Below are positions 1 through 9,064 of a stretch of 64,000 nucleotides of DNA, one piece after another (position 1 is the first letter of the stretch; each line of letters starts with the position of its first letter). Origin of the DNA: CAWIUB01 sp963839995 (lineage in GTDB: Bacteria > Actinomycetota > Actinomycetes > Mycobacteriales > Jatrophihabitantaceae); contig CAWIXH010000013.1 of NCBI GenBank assembly GCA_963839995.1, positions 1 to 64,000 on the forward strand, read 5' to 3'. A model generated the notes under the pieces. That model was not told the origin of the DNA. It did not search any database and saw only the letters and a program-made list of their open reading frames with translations. A program made the translations under genes and the position numbers.

Positions 1-1195
1 ACAACGTTCCCGCGCCGACCAGCGCCACGACGCGCGCTACCTGCTGCGGGGTCACGCCGAGATCGGCCGGCTCGACATCGCGCTCGTTGGCCCGCTGCGC
101 CAGGTAGCCGAGCCACCAGTTGCGTGCCTCGCTGACCGGAGCACCGGCCTCGACGGTCGCGGCCACCAGATCGACGACGCCGGCGTTGGCAATCTGCCGC
201 ATGTCCTCCGACGACACACCGAGCGCATCGCGCAGGCGCGCGCGACGCGCCGCCGGCAGCTCGGGCAGCGAGCTGCGAATCTCCTGCACCCACGCGGGAT
301 CCGGCGCCAGTGGCACGAGGTCGGGCTCCGGGAAGTACCGGTAGTCAGTGGCCTCCTCCTTGCTGCGACCGGGACGGGTGTCGCCGGTCGTCTCGGAGAA
401 GTGCCGCGTCTCCTGGCTCACCCGGTCACCGGCATCGAGCAGCGACGCCTGCCGCAGGGTCTCCGACCGCACGGCGCGTTCCACGCTGCGCAGCGAGTTG
501 ACGTTCTTGGTCTCGGTACGGGTGCCCCACGGCTCGCCGGGGAGATTCAGCGAAGTGTTGACGTCGCAACGCAACGAACCCTGCTCCATCCGCACGTCGC
601 TGACGCCGAGCGTCCGCAAGATCTCGCGCAGCTCGGTCACGTACGCTCGAGCTAATTCGGGAGCCAGCGCGCCCGCACCTGGTATCGGCTTCGTCACGAT
701 CTCGACCAGCGGGATGCCGGCCCGGTTGTAGTCGACCAGCGAGTAGTCCGCGCCGTGGATGCGTCCGGACGTCCCGACGTGCGTGTTCTTGCCGGTGTCC
801 TCCTCGAGGTGCACCCGCTCGATCCCGACTCGGTAGGTGCGATCGCCTAGCTCGACGTCCAGGTAACCGTCGACGCACAACGGCTCGTCGTACTGCGAGA
901 TCTGGAAGTTCTTCGGCATGTCCGGGTAGAAGTAGTTCTTGCGCGCGAAACGGCACCAGGCCGCGATCGAGCAGTTCAACGCCAGGCCGATCCTTATCGT
1001 CGACTCGATCGCCGCCTCGTTGGCGACCGGCAGGGACCCGGGCAGTCCGAGGCAGACCGGGCAGACCTGGGTGTTGGGCGGCGCCCCGAACTCGGTCGAG
1101 CAGCCGCAGAACATCTTCGAGGCGGTACCGAGCTCGACGTGCGTTTCCAGGCCGATTACCGGCTCGTAGCGGGCTGCGACGTCGTCGTAGGCCAT
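1..1195 (-). CDS. gatB: Asp/Glu-tRNA amidotransferase subunit B (3' end cut by window)
   Basis: GatB is the kinase-like subunit of GatCAB. It binds misacylated Glu-tRNA(Gln) or Asp-tRNA(Asn) and activates the side chain for amidation with ammonia delivered from GatA. The reading frame from ATG 1195 runs off the window start after about 398 codons, so the C-terminal tRNA-binding tail is missing. The N-terminal signature VIGLETHVEL is present, as are four cysteines (about 30, 32, 45 and 48) placed like the family's structural zinc site, followed by the HGADYSLVDYNRAGIPLVEI block. It lies 11 bases after the gatA stop on the same strand, the third gene of a gatC-gatA-gatB operon. An overlapping 264-codon frame on the same strand is a shadow. 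Confidence 0.97.
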   Translation of the reverse strand, partial: MAYDDVAARYEPVIGLETHVELGTASKMFCGCSTEFGAPPNTQVCPVCLGLPGSLPVANEAAIESTIRIGLALNCSIAAWCRFARKNYFYPDMPKNFQISQYDEPLCVDGYLDVELGDRTYRVGIERVHLEEDTGKNTHVGTSGRIHGADYSLVDYNRAGIPLVEIVTKPIPGAGALAPELARAYVTELREILRTLGVSDVRMEQGSLRCDVNTSLNLPGEPWGTRTETKNVNSLRSVERAVRSETLRQASLLDAGDRVSQETRHFSETTGDTRPGRSKEEATDYRYFPEPDLVPLAPDPAWVQEIRSSLPELPAARRARLRDALGVSSEDMRQIANAGVVDLVAATVEAGAPVSEARNWWLGYLAQRANERDVEPADLGVTPQQVARVVALVGAGTL

Positions 1196-1206
1196 CGTCA
1201 CCGATA

Positions 1207-2691
1207 TCACCCCGCCCCAATCGCCGGCGGCGTCAGCGGCTCGACAGCTGCTTCGAACGCGGCGGCCACCCGGTAACACCGGTCGTCCGCCAGTGCCGGA
1301 GCCATGATCTGCAGTCCGACCGGCAGATTCTCGCTCAGCCCACAGGGCACCGAGATCGCCGGCGTGCCGGCCAGGGAGGCGGGCAACGTGCACAGGTCGT
1401 TGATGTACATCGCCATCGGATCGTCCACCCGCTCGCCGATGCCGAACGCCACGAAGGGTGACGTCGGCGACACCAGCACGTCGGCCGACTCGAATGCAGC
1501 CGTGAAGTCACGGCAGATCAGCGTGCGGACCTTCTGCGCCTGCCCGTAGTAGGCGTCGTAGTACCCCGCCGACAGCGCATACGTGCCGATCATGATCCGC
1601 CGCTTGACCTCGGGGCCGAAGCCCTCCTCCCGGGTCAGCGACATCACGTCCTCCAGCGACCGCGTCCCATCGTCGCCGGCCCGCAATCCGTAGCGCACCG
1701 CGTCGAAGCGCGCGAGGTTCGAGGAGCATTCGCTCGGCGCGATCAGGTAATACGCCGCGAGCGCGTAGCCGAAGTGCGGGCAGGACACCTCGACGATCTC
1801 GGCGCCCAGCTTGCGCAACGTGGACACCCCATCCTCGAACGCCGAGAGCACCCCGACCTGGTAACCCTCACCCCCCAGTTCCCGCACTACGCCGATTCGC
1901 ACGCCGGACAGACCGGCTCGGGCGCCTGCTCGGGCCGCATCGACCACCGGCGCCCCCGGCTGCCGGATCGACGTCGAGTCGCACGGGTCGTGCCCCGCGA
2001 TCACCTCATGCAGCAGCGCCGCGTCCAGGACCGTGCGGGCGAGTGGGCCGGCCTGGTCGAGCGAGGACGAGAAGGCGATTAGCCCGTACCGCGACACCGC
2101 GCCGTAGGTGGGCTTGTGCCCGACGATGCCCGTCACTGCCGCGGGCTGGCGGATCGAGCCGCCCGTGTCCGTGCCGATCGCCAGAGGCGCCTCGTACGCG
2201 GCGACGGCTGCGCTGGACCCGCCCGAGGAACCGCCTGGGATGCGTGACAAGTCCCAGGGGTTGTGCGTCGGGTGGAACGCCGAGTTCTCCGTGGACGAGC
2301 CCATGGCGAACTCGTCCATGTTCGTCTTGCCCAGCATGACGACGCCGGCGTCCTTGATCCGTCGGGTGATCGTGGCGTCATAGGGCGGCACCCAGCCATG
2401 GAGGATCTTCGAGCCGGCGGTCGTGGGCAGGCCCGCGGTGACGACGACGTCCTTCATTGCCAGCGGTACCCCGGCGAGGGGCCCCAGGTCGGCGCCGGCC
2501 GCGCGTCGCGCGTCGACAGCCGCGGCTGCGGCCAGCGCCCCGTCCGTGTCGACGTGCAGGAAAGCGCGCACCGACGTGTCGGCGGCCTCGATGCGGTCGA
2601 GGTGCGCCTGGGTGACCTCGACAGCGGAGGCCTCCCCCGACGCGATCAGCTGGCCGATCTCCGCAGCGCTGCGCCGAACAAGGTCGGTCAT
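1207..2691 (-). CDS. gatA: Asp/Glu-tRNA amidotransferase subunit A (amidase)
   Basis: GatA is the glutaminase of GatCAB and releases ammonia for transamidation. The 494-residue product has the amidase-signature catalytic set: Lys80 in AMKDV, Ser155 in the GGSSGGSS stretch and nucleophile Ser179 in TGGSIRQPA. The frame opens further upstream, but the ATG at 2691 gives the standard N-terminus (MTDLVRRSAAEIG). It overlaps the last codon of gatC as ATGA, which implies translational coupling. gatB follows after 11 bases. Confidence 0.97.
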   Translation of the reverse strand: MTDLVRRSAAEIGQLIASGEASAVEVTQAHLDRIEAADTSVRAFLHVDTDGALAAAAAVDARRAAGADLGPLAGVPLAMKDVVVTAGLPTTAGSKILHGWVPPYDATITRRIKDAGVVMLGKTNMDEFAMGSSTENSAFHPTHNPWDLSRIPGGSSGGSSAAVAAYEAPLAIGTDTGGSIRQPAAVTGIVGHKPTYGAVSRYGLIAFSSSLDQAGPLARTVLDAALLHEVIAGHDPCDSTSIRQPGAPVVDAARAGARAGLSGVRIGVVRELGGEGYQVGVLSAFEDGVSTLRKLGAEIVEVSCPHFGYALAAYYLIAPSECSSNLARFDAVRYGLRAGDDGTRSLEDVMSLTREEGFGPEVKRRIMIGTYALSAGYYDAYYGQAQKVRTLICRDFTAAFESADVLVSPTSPFVAFGIGERVDDPMAMYINDLCTLPASLAGTPAISVPCGLSENLPVGLQIMAPALADDRCYRVAAAFEAAVEPLTPPAIGAG

Positions 2692-2978
2692 GCTTCCTCG
2701 CTCAGGATGCGCGGCACCCGGAACTTGTCGTCCTCGACGGCCGGGGCGGCGGCGAGCACGACCTCGCGGGGCAGGCACGGCCGCACCTCGTCGGGCCGCA
2801 GCACGTTGGTCAGCGGCACCGCGTGTGTGGTTGGCGGAATTTCGGCGGCCGCGACCTCGCCGACGCGCGCGACGGCGCCCAGGATGACGTCGAGCTGCTG
2901 CGCGAAGGTGTCCAGCTCCTCCTCGGTGACCGCGAGGCGGGCCAGCCGGGCGAGATGCGCGACGTCGTCGCGGCTGAC
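2688..2978 (-). CDS. gatC: Asp/Glu-tRNA amidotransferase subunit C
   Basis: GatC is the small belt subunit that holds GatA and GatB together. The conserved core SRDDVAHLARLARLAVTEEE and the C-terminal DKFRVPRIL motif identify it. I chose GTG 2978 (96 residues, the usual family length) because GGTGGAGG lies about 10 bases upstream. A GTG at 3011 adds 11 residues but has no good ribosome-binding site. It is the first gene of the gat operon and is divergent from the ACT-domain gene at 3079, so the 100-base gap between them should hold both promoters. Confidence 0.9.
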   Translation of the reverse strand, partial: VSRDDVAHLARLARLAVTEEELDTFAQQLDVILGAVARVGEVAAAEIPPTTHAVPLTNVLRPDEVRPCLPREVVLAAAPAVEDDKFRVPRILSEEA

Positions 2979-3078
2979 GTGCGGGCTGCCTCCACCAGAA
3001 TCATCGGACACGTGCCGGGAGTCTACGAGCCGCCGGGCGCCCGCGACACGCAATAGCGTTGCCGCTGGCTTTTACCTC

Positions 3079-3771
3079 ATGGACACATCAGGCGGGGACG
3101 CTGTCTTCGTGGCCTTTCTCCTGCGCCTCGTGCTGCCCGATCGTCCGGGTGCGCTCGGCGCGGTAGCCACGGCCCTCGGGGTCGTCGACGCGGACATTCT
3201 CAGCGTCGACGTCATCGAACGCTCGTCCGGGCACGCGGTCGATGACCTGGTGCTCGAACTGCCGCCCGGCAAACTCCCCGACACATTGGTCAGCGCGGCC
3301 GGAGCCGTGGACGGCGTCCGGGTCGAGTCGATCCGCTCCTACGCCGGGCAGATCGACCCGCATCGCGAACTCGAGCTGCTCGACGCCCTCGCCGCGCGGC
3401 CGGACCACTCGCTACAGGTGCTCGCCGAGGGCGTCGCTCGTATCTTCCGGGCAGGCTGGGCGCTGGTCCTGCACCCGCCGGTCAACGGCACCGCAGTGGT
3501 GGCTGCGGCGAGCGTGGCCGCTCCCGAGATGGAGGACGTGGCCGCTCCGTGGTGGCCCCCGCACCCCGCTCGGCCGTTGGCGGCTGATGACAGCGGCTGG
3601 GCACCCGAAGACTGGGCCAAGCTGGACACCGAGCTGGCCGTGGCGCCACTGGGCTCGGGCGCCCTGCTGCTCGGCCGCCCGGCCATGCGCTGGCTGCCCG
3701 GCGAGCTGATCCGACTCAACCACCTCGCCGGGATCGCCGCCAGCGTCACCGCCGCCCGCGTCACGATCTAG
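3079..3771 (+). CDS. ACT-domain protein
   Basis: The first 75 residues form an ACT fold (LRLVLPDRPGALGAVATAL, then VDADILSVDVIE), a small-molecule-binding regulatory domain that usually senses amino acids. The remaining 150 residues are an alpha/beta region I do not recognise. There is no catalytic domain, so it is not a synthase or dehydrogenase subunit. The same kind of gene sits between gatC and ligA in mycobacteria (Rv3013, from memory), so the position is conserved although the function is not established. ATG 3079 was chosen because it begins just before the ACT strand. The gene converges on ligA with a 10-base gap. Confidence 0.85.
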   Translation: MDTSGGDAVFVAFLLRLVLPDRPGALGAVATALGVVDADILSVDVIERSSGHAVDDLVLELPPGKLPDTLVSAAGAVDGVRVESIRSYAGQIDPHRELELLDALAARPDHSLQVLAEGVARIFRAGWALVLHPPVNGTAVVAAASVAAPEMEDVAAPWWPPHPARPLAADDSGWAPEDWAKLDTELAVAPLGSGALLLGRPAMRWLPGELIRLNHLAGIAASVTAARVTI

Positions 3772-3781
3772 TGGCGATCGT

Positions 3782-5896
3782 CTATCCCGCAGCGCGGGCG
3801 ACCTTTCGGGCTGCTTCCGGGCCATCGGCGAGGAGCACGTCGAAGCCCTCCTCGTCGAGGACCGGAACTCCGAGCTGGACGGCCTTGTCGAACTTGCTGC
3901 CCGGCGAGTCGCCAGCCACTACGAACGAGGTCTTCTTCGATACGGAGCTCGCCGCCTTGCCGCCGCGTGCCGTGATGGCCTCGGTGGCGGAATCCCGTGA
4001 GTAACCGGTCAGCGACCCGGTTACCACGACCGTTAGCCCGTCGAGCGGACGCGGCCCCTCATCGGCCGACTCGTCGGCGAGCGACACGCCCGCAGCACGC
4101 CACTTCTCGACGATCTCGCGATGCCAGTCGACCGCGAACCATTCGCGGATCGCCTCGGCGATCGTGGGGCCGACCCCGTCGGTTGCGGCGAGGTCCTCGG
4201 TGGACGCCGCCGCGATGCGGTCGGCCGAACGGAACTCACGCGCGAGTGCCTGCGCTGCGGTCGGTCCGACGTGCCGGATCGACAGCCCTACCAGCACCCG
4301 CCACAGCGGGCGGTGCTTGGCGACCTCGAGGTTCTCGAAGAGCCGCTCGCCGATGGCGTTCAGGTCGCCGGCCCTGCGGACCCTGCCCTGCACTTTGCTG
4401 TCGCGGGTCAGCCGGAACAGCTCGACGCGGCGCAGCCGGTCGGCGTCCAGGCGGAAGATGTCGCCCTCGTCCGTGACGACGCCCGCCTCGAGCAGCGCGA
4501 CCGCCGCCTCGTAGCCCAGCACCTCGATGTCGAACGCGCCGCGCCCGGCCAGGTGGAAGATCCGCTCGCGCAGCTGCGCCGGGCAGGATCGGGTGTTGGG
4601 ACAGCGGATGTCGGCGTCGCCCTCCTTCTCCGGACCCAGCGGAGTGCCGCACTCGGGACACACCGTCGGCATCACGAACCGGCGCTCGGTGCCGTCGCGC
4701 AGGGCCACCACCGGTCCGACGATCTCGGGAATGACGTCGCCGGCCTTGCGCAAGACCACCGTGTCGCCGATCAGCACGCCCTTGCGGTCGACCTCGCTCG
4801 CGTTGTGCAGGGTGGCCATCTCGACGGTGGACCCGGACACCCGCACCGGCTCCATGACGCCGTACGGGGTGACCCGTCCGGTGCGCCCGACATTGACGCG
4901 GATGTCGAGCAGCTTGGTGTTCACCTCTTCCGGCGGGTACTTGAACGCGATCGCCCAGCGCGGGGCCCGACTGGTCGACCCGAGCCGGCGCTGCACGGCG
5001 AGATCGTCGACCTTGACCACCACGCCGTCGATCTCGTGCTCGACCGAGTGCCGGTGCTCGCCGTAGTAGTCGATGAAGTCCTGCACCTCGGCCAGGTTCG
5101 GCTTGACCTCGGCCCGCGCCGCCGTCGGTAGCCCCCAGCCGTGCAGCACCTGGTACCACTGCGACTGTGCCGTGACGGACGGTCCGCCCTCGACCGCGCC
5201 CACGCCGTGCACCACCATGCGCAGCGGCCGGGTCGCCGTGACCCGGGGGTCCTTCTGGCGCAACGAGCCAGCCGCGGCGTTGCGCGGGTTGGCGAACGGG
5301 GCCCTGCCGGCCGCCACGAGCGACTCGTTGAGGCCCTCGAACGCGGCGACCGGGAAATAGACCTCGCCACGCACCTCGAGCGTCGCCGGGACATTCGGAC
5401 CACGCAGTTCGTGGGGGATGCCATCGATCGTGCGGATGTTCGGTGTGACGTCCTCGCCGGTGCGCCCGTCACCCCGGGTCGCGCCTCGTACCAGGCGGCC
5501 GTCGCGGTACACCAGGTCGATCGCCAGACCGTCGACTTTCAGCTCACACAGATAGCCGGGCACCGCGCCTGCGTCGCGCTCGACCCGATGCGCCCAGGCG
5601 GCGAGCTCGTCCGTGGTGAACGCGTTGTCGAGGCTGAGCATCCGTTCGAGGTGATCGACCGCGGTGAACAGCGTGGAGTACGTGCCCGCCACCCGTTGCG
5701 TCGGCGACTCGGGTGTGCGTAGCTCGGGGTAAGTGTCCTCCAGCTCTTCCAGCCGGCGCATGGCCCGGTCGTACTCGGCGTCGCTGGACGTCGGCGCGTC
5801 CAGCACGTAGTACCGGTACGCGTCCTCGTCCACGCGCTGCGACAGCCGACCGTGCTCCTCGCGTGCGTCGGCCATCGCCGCTGGTGGTTCGCTCAC
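3782..5896 (-). CDS. ligA: NAD-dependent DNA ligase
   Basis: LigA seals nicks in replication and repair using NAD+. In order the protein shows: the Ia/NMN-binding N-terminus, the adenylation site CELKVDGLA with nucleophile Lys about 120, an OB fold, a four-cysteine zinc finger (CPECG...RCPNTRSC), helix-hairpin-helix repeats (GVGPTIAEAI), and a C-terminal BRCT domain (LDGLTVVVTGSL). At about 704 residues it is a normal full-length LigA. GTG 5896 is preferred over the TTG at 5926; an ATG at 5875 is also possible. It is divergent from the debranching gene at 5941, with only 44 bases between them. Confidence 0.96.
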   Translation of the reverse strand: MSEPPAAMADAREEHGRLSQRVDEDAYRYYVLDAPTSSDAEYDRAMRRLEELEDTYPELRTPESPTQRVAGTYSTLFTAVDHLERMLSLDNAFTTDELAAWAHRVERDAGAVPGYLCELKVDGLAIDLVYRDGRLVRGATRGDGRTGEDVTPNIRTIDGIPHELRGPNVPATLEVRGEVYFPVAAFEGLNESLVAAGRAPFANPRNAAAGSLRQKDPRVTATRPLRMVVHGVGAVEGGPSVTAQSQWYQVLHGWGLPTAARAEVKPNLAEVQDFIDYYGEHRHSVEHEIDGVVVKVDDLAVQRRLGSTSRAPRWAIAFKYPPEEVNTKLLDIRVNVGRTGRVTPYGVMEPVRVSGSTVEMATLHNASEVDRKGVLIGDTVVLRKAGDVIPEIVGPVVALRDGTERRFVMPTVCPECGTPLGPEKEGDADIRCPNTRSCPAQLRERIFHLAGRGAFDIEVLGYEAAVALLEAGVVTDEGDIFRLDADRLRRVELFRLTRDSKVQGRVRRAGDLNAIGERLFENLEVAKHRPLWRVLVGLSIRHVGPTAAQALAREFRSADRIAAASTEDLAATDGVGPTIAEAIREWFAVDWHREIVEKWRAAGVSLADESADEGPRPLDGLTVVVTGSLTGYSRDSATEAITARGGKAASSVSKKTSFVVAGDSPGSKFDKAVQLGVPVLDEEGFDVLLADGPEAARKVARAAG

Positions 5897-5940
5897 GACG
5901 GCGACGTTACCGACCTGATGTGACAACCTACAGTCGCGTG

Positions 5941-8031
5941 ATGACCGCGAATCGCCCGCCGCAGCGCGGGTACCTGCCCTACCTGCAGGACCTGGTGACC
6001 GCCGTCAGCGCGCCCGCCATGGCCCTGTCGCGAGCGGACGGGCAGCTGCCCGGCCCCGGCGCAAGCGGCCTATACCTCGCCGACCGGCGGGCTGTTTCCC
6101 AGCTGATCGTGACGGTCGAAGGCCGCGAACCCGAGCCCCTGCAGGGCCAACCGGTCGGCGCAATGGCGGCCTCGTTCGTGTCGGTTGCCCGCAACCTCGG
6201 TGATCCGGGACCGGATCCCACGGTTCTCGTCGAGCGCGACCGCTCGGTGTCGGGGCGGGGCGTCCGCGAAGTCATCACGCTGGTCTCGCACGCTCGGGAC
6301 CGGCTCACCTGCACGCTTGCCGTCGCGCTGGCCAGCGACCTCGCCGACATCCACGCGGTCAAGGCTGGCACACCGACGGCACCACTGCAGGGCGATGTCC
6401 GGTCCGGCGGTGCGCGCTGGACCGGGCCGGACGGCACGACGGTCGTCGCCACGCTGACCCCGGCTGCGGACACCGTGACTAGCGACGGATCCTTCGAATG
6501 GGCGGTCTCGATTGCGACGGGCAGCTGGTCAGCGACGATGGACGTGACGGTTGTCGACGACCCGGTGCCCGCGGTGATCCTGCCCGCGAGCCGATCCGTG
6601 CGTTCGCCCGACGTGCAGGCCGGGGATCACCGCATGCCGGCGTTGGTGGCGCAGAGCATCGCCGACCTCAACGCCCTGCTGGTGGCCGATCCCCTCGATC
6701 CCGCCGATCACCTGCTCGCCGCCGGCGCGCCGTGGTATCTGACGATGTTCGGCCGCGACTCGATCTGGGCCGCGCGCATGTTGCTGCCGGTGAGCACAGA
6801 CGTCGCGGCCGGGACACTGCGCAGCCTCGCCCGGCGTCAGGGCAAGCGGCACGACCCGGAGGCCGCCGAGGCACCCGGCAAGATCCTGCACGAAGTACGT
6901 CGGGCCGCGGTAGACCATGGCGCGTGGACGCGGTCGGGACGCCACCTTGCCCTGCCGCCGTTGTACTACGGTTCGGTCGACGCCACCCCGCTGTGGATCT
7001 CGCTGCTGCACGACGCTTGGCGGTGGGGCATGCCGGAGTCCGAGGTGGCCCAGCTGACCCCACAGCTGGAAGCAGCGCTCGGTTGGCTGCGCGACCACGC
7101 CGTCAACGGGTCCGGGTTCGTCCAGTACGTGGACGAGTCGGAGCACGGCTTGGCCAACCAGGGGTGGAAGGACTCCGTCGATGCGGTCCAGTTCTCCGAC
7201 GGGACGCTCGCGAAGCCACCGATCGCGCTGTGCGAGGCGCAGGGGTACGCGCACGCGGCGGCGTTGCACGGCGCGGACGTGCTCGACGCGTTCGACCGAC
7301 CCGGCGGCGCATTCTGGCGGGACTGGGCTGCCCAGCTGCGCGCCCGGTTCCGGGACCGGTTCTGGGTGGACGACCTGGCTGGCGGGTACCCGGCCATGGC
7401 CCTGGACGGCTCGGGGCGGCCTGTCGACACGGTCACCTCGAACATCGGCCACCTGCTCGGCACCGGGCTGCTCGACGCGGACGAGGCGGACCAGGTCGTG
7501 CAGCGACTGGCCGCGCCTGACATGGACTGCGGCTACGGACTTCGCACGATGTCGTCGCTGGCGCGCGGCTTCAACCCGCTCAGCTACCACTGCGGGTCGG
7601 TCTGGGCGCATGACACGGCGATCGCGATCCATGGCTTGGCGCGGGTCGGCAGCGAGGCCGCGCAGTCCGTTGTCGCCAGCCTCGTGCGCGGGCTGCTCAC
7701 CGTCGCGCCCGCGTTTGGGTTCCGGCTGCCTGAGCTGCATGGCGGCGAAGCGGCGCAGGACGGTGGGGTGCCACTGCCTTATCCCGCCGCCTGCCGGCCC
7801 CAGGCCTGGTCCGCGGCTGCGGCGGTCGCGATCCTCTCGGCCGTCCTAGGTCTCGACGCCGACGTCCCGAACGGAAAGCTGGCGCTGCATCCGCTGCGCC
7901 CGTCCCCCGTTGGGGAGCTGACGGTGCGCGGGCTGCAGGTAGGCGGTGCTCCGCTCGACGTTCAGCTCAGCGCGGCAGGCGACATCCAAGCGTCGGCTGC
8001 GCTGCCCGGACTGAAGATCGCAGTCGGCTGA
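5941..8031 (+). CDS. Glycogen debranching enzyme, GDE/amylo-1,6-glucosidase type
   Basis: The 696-residue cytosolic protein has an N-terminal beta-sandwich (ASGLYLADRRAVSQL) of the GDE_N_bis kind, then an alpha/alpha toroid glycosidase domain. Landmarks include GAPWYLTMFGRDSIWAARM, ANQGWKDSVDAVQ and GSVWAHDTAIAIHGLA, typical of bacterial amylo-alpha-1,6-glucosidase-like enzymes. It is unrelated in fold to the GH13 debranching enzyme at 24839, so the genome keeps two debranching systems. The family is annotated as glycogen debranching, but substrates other than glycogen are possible. ATG 5941 follows a short divergent promoter region shared with ligA. Confidence 0.85.
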   Translation: MTANRPPQRGYLPYLQDLVTAVSAPAMALSRADGQLPGPGASGLYLADRRAVSQLIVTVEGREPEPLQGQPVGAMAASFVSVARNLGDPGPDPTVLVERDRSVSGRGVREVITLVSHARDRLTCTLAVALASDLADIHAVKAGTPTAPLQGDVRSGGARWTGPDGTTVVATLTPAADTVTSDGSFEWAVSIATGSWSATMDVTVVDDPVPAVILPASRSVRSPDVQAGDHRMPALVAQSIADLNALLVADPLDPADHLLAAGAPWYLTMFGRDSIWAARMLLPVSTDVAAGTLRSLARRQGKRHDPEAAEAPGKILHEVRRAAVDHGAWTRSGRHLALPPLYYGSVDATPLWISLLHDAWRWGMPESEVAQLTPQLEAALGWLRDHAVNGSGFVQYVDESEHGLANQGWKDSVDAVQFSDGTLAKPPIALCEAQGYAHAAALHGADVLDAFDRPGGAFWRDWAAQLRARFRDRFWVDDLAGGYPAMALDGSGRPVDTVTSNIGHLLGTGLLDADEADQVVQRLAAPDMDCGYGLRTMSSLARGFNPLSYHCGSVWAHDTAIAIHGLARVGSEAAQSVVASLVRGLLTVAPAFGFRLPELHGGEAAQDGGVPLPYPAACRPQAWSAAAAVAILSAVLGLDADVPNGKLALHPLRPSPVGELTVRGLQVGGAPLDVQLSAAGDIQASAALPGLKIAVG

Positions 8032-8065
8032 CCGGTCTAGCGAGGCGCCGGCTCGACCGAGGCGG

Positions 8066-9064
8066 TCAGCCGCTGACGTCTCGCAGCGCGCGCCCCACGT
8101 CGCGAATGATCGATAACGCCCGGCGGGCGTACGCCTCGCTCGCAGCAGCAAGGCCGCAGGCTGGGGTGGGTACGACGGAGCCGGCGAGCTGCTCGACGGG
8201 GAAGCCGAGCGCCTTCCACAGCTGCAGGATCGGATCACGAGCCGAGTCCACCGCGATCGCCGAGTCGGTCGAGGGAACCACGCCCAGCCAGAGCGACAAG
8301 CCCGCGTCGATCGCCTCACCCAGCGCGTCCTGGTCATCGATCAGGGCCACGTCGAGGGAAATCGCGTCGGCGCCGGCGTCGCGCAGCAGAGCAACCGGGA
8401 CGTCCGCGGCGCAGCAGTGCACGACGCGGGCCCCCTCCGGCGCGACCGCGAGCAGCGACTCGAGCGTCTGGGTCGCGATCGGTCGGGCAACGGCCGGAAC
8501 CGTGCCGTAACCAGACGGCGTCGGCGTCTGACCAGCCAGCACGGCGGGCAACGACGGCTCGTCCAACTGGACGACCAGTCGCGCATCGGGGACGCGCTGC
8601 CTGACCCCGGCCAGATGTGCCCGCAGCCCGTCGGCCAGCGACTCAGCTAGGTCGCGGGTCGCCCCGGGGTCCGACACCACCCGATGGCCGGACGGCAGCT
8701 CGACCGAGGCGGCGAGTGTCCACGGCCCGGCGACCTGCACCTTGAGGGGTCCGGTGTATCCCTCCGCGTGCTGCTGGAGCGCGTCCAGGTCGCGCGACAG
8801 GTAGTCGCGAGCACGTCGCAGATCGCTGCCGGGACGTGAGGTCAGTCGCCATCCCGACGGCTGTATCTCGACGGGAAGTTCAGCCAGAATCACCGCCGAC
8901 CGGCCGACCATGTCAGCGCCCGCGCCGCGCGCCGGCAGCTCCGGTAGGTGCGGCAGGTCCGGCAGCTCATCGAACACCAGCCGGACGGCCTCCCCGGGGT
9001 GCGTGCCGGGCAGTGAGCCGATCCCAGTGGCCGACCCGGGCGGCCAAATCCGCTGCGCGCTCAC
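8066..9064 (-). CDS. MetE C-terminal-like (B12-independent methionine synthase fold) protein
   Basis: This 332-residue protein has the (beta/alpha)8 fold and zinc-site elements of the cobalamin-independent methionine synthase catalytic half: VHCCAAD (His216, Cys217 or 218) and a late PACGLAAAS cysteine. It lacks the MetE N-terminal half. Homologues next to mnmA in mycobacteria (Rv3015c, from memory) carry the same annotation without a proven reaction. GTG 9064 overlaps the mnmA stop as GTGA, so it is translationally coupled to mnmA and lies third in the iscS-mnmA transcript. A role in methyl transfer from a corrinoid or folate donor is inference only. Confidence 0.78.
   Translation of the reverse strand: MSAQRIWPPGSATGIGSLPGTHPGEAVRLVFDELPDLPHLPELPARGAGADMVGRSAVILAELPVEIQPSGWRLTSRPGSDLRRARDYLSRDLDALQQHAEGYTGPLKVQVAGPWTLAASVELPSGHRVVSDPGATRDLAESLADGLRAHLAGVRQRVPDARLVVQLDEPSLPAVLAGQTPTPSGYGTVPAVARPIATQTLESLLAVAPEGARVVHCCAADVPVALLRDAGADAISLDVALIDDQDALGEAIDAGLSLWLGVVPSTDSAIAVDSARDPILQLWKALGFPVEQLAGSVVPTPACGLAAASEAYARRALSIIRDVGRALRDVSG

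Noticed and set aside
426..1220. A 264-codon frame inside gatB
   Set aside because: The gatB frame on the same strand carries all GatB motifs; this frame is Arg-rich shadow.
2263..3078. 5' extension of the ACT-domain protein frame (270 extra residues)
   Set aside because: It overlaps gatA and gatC antisense and has shadow composition; homology starts at ATG 3079.
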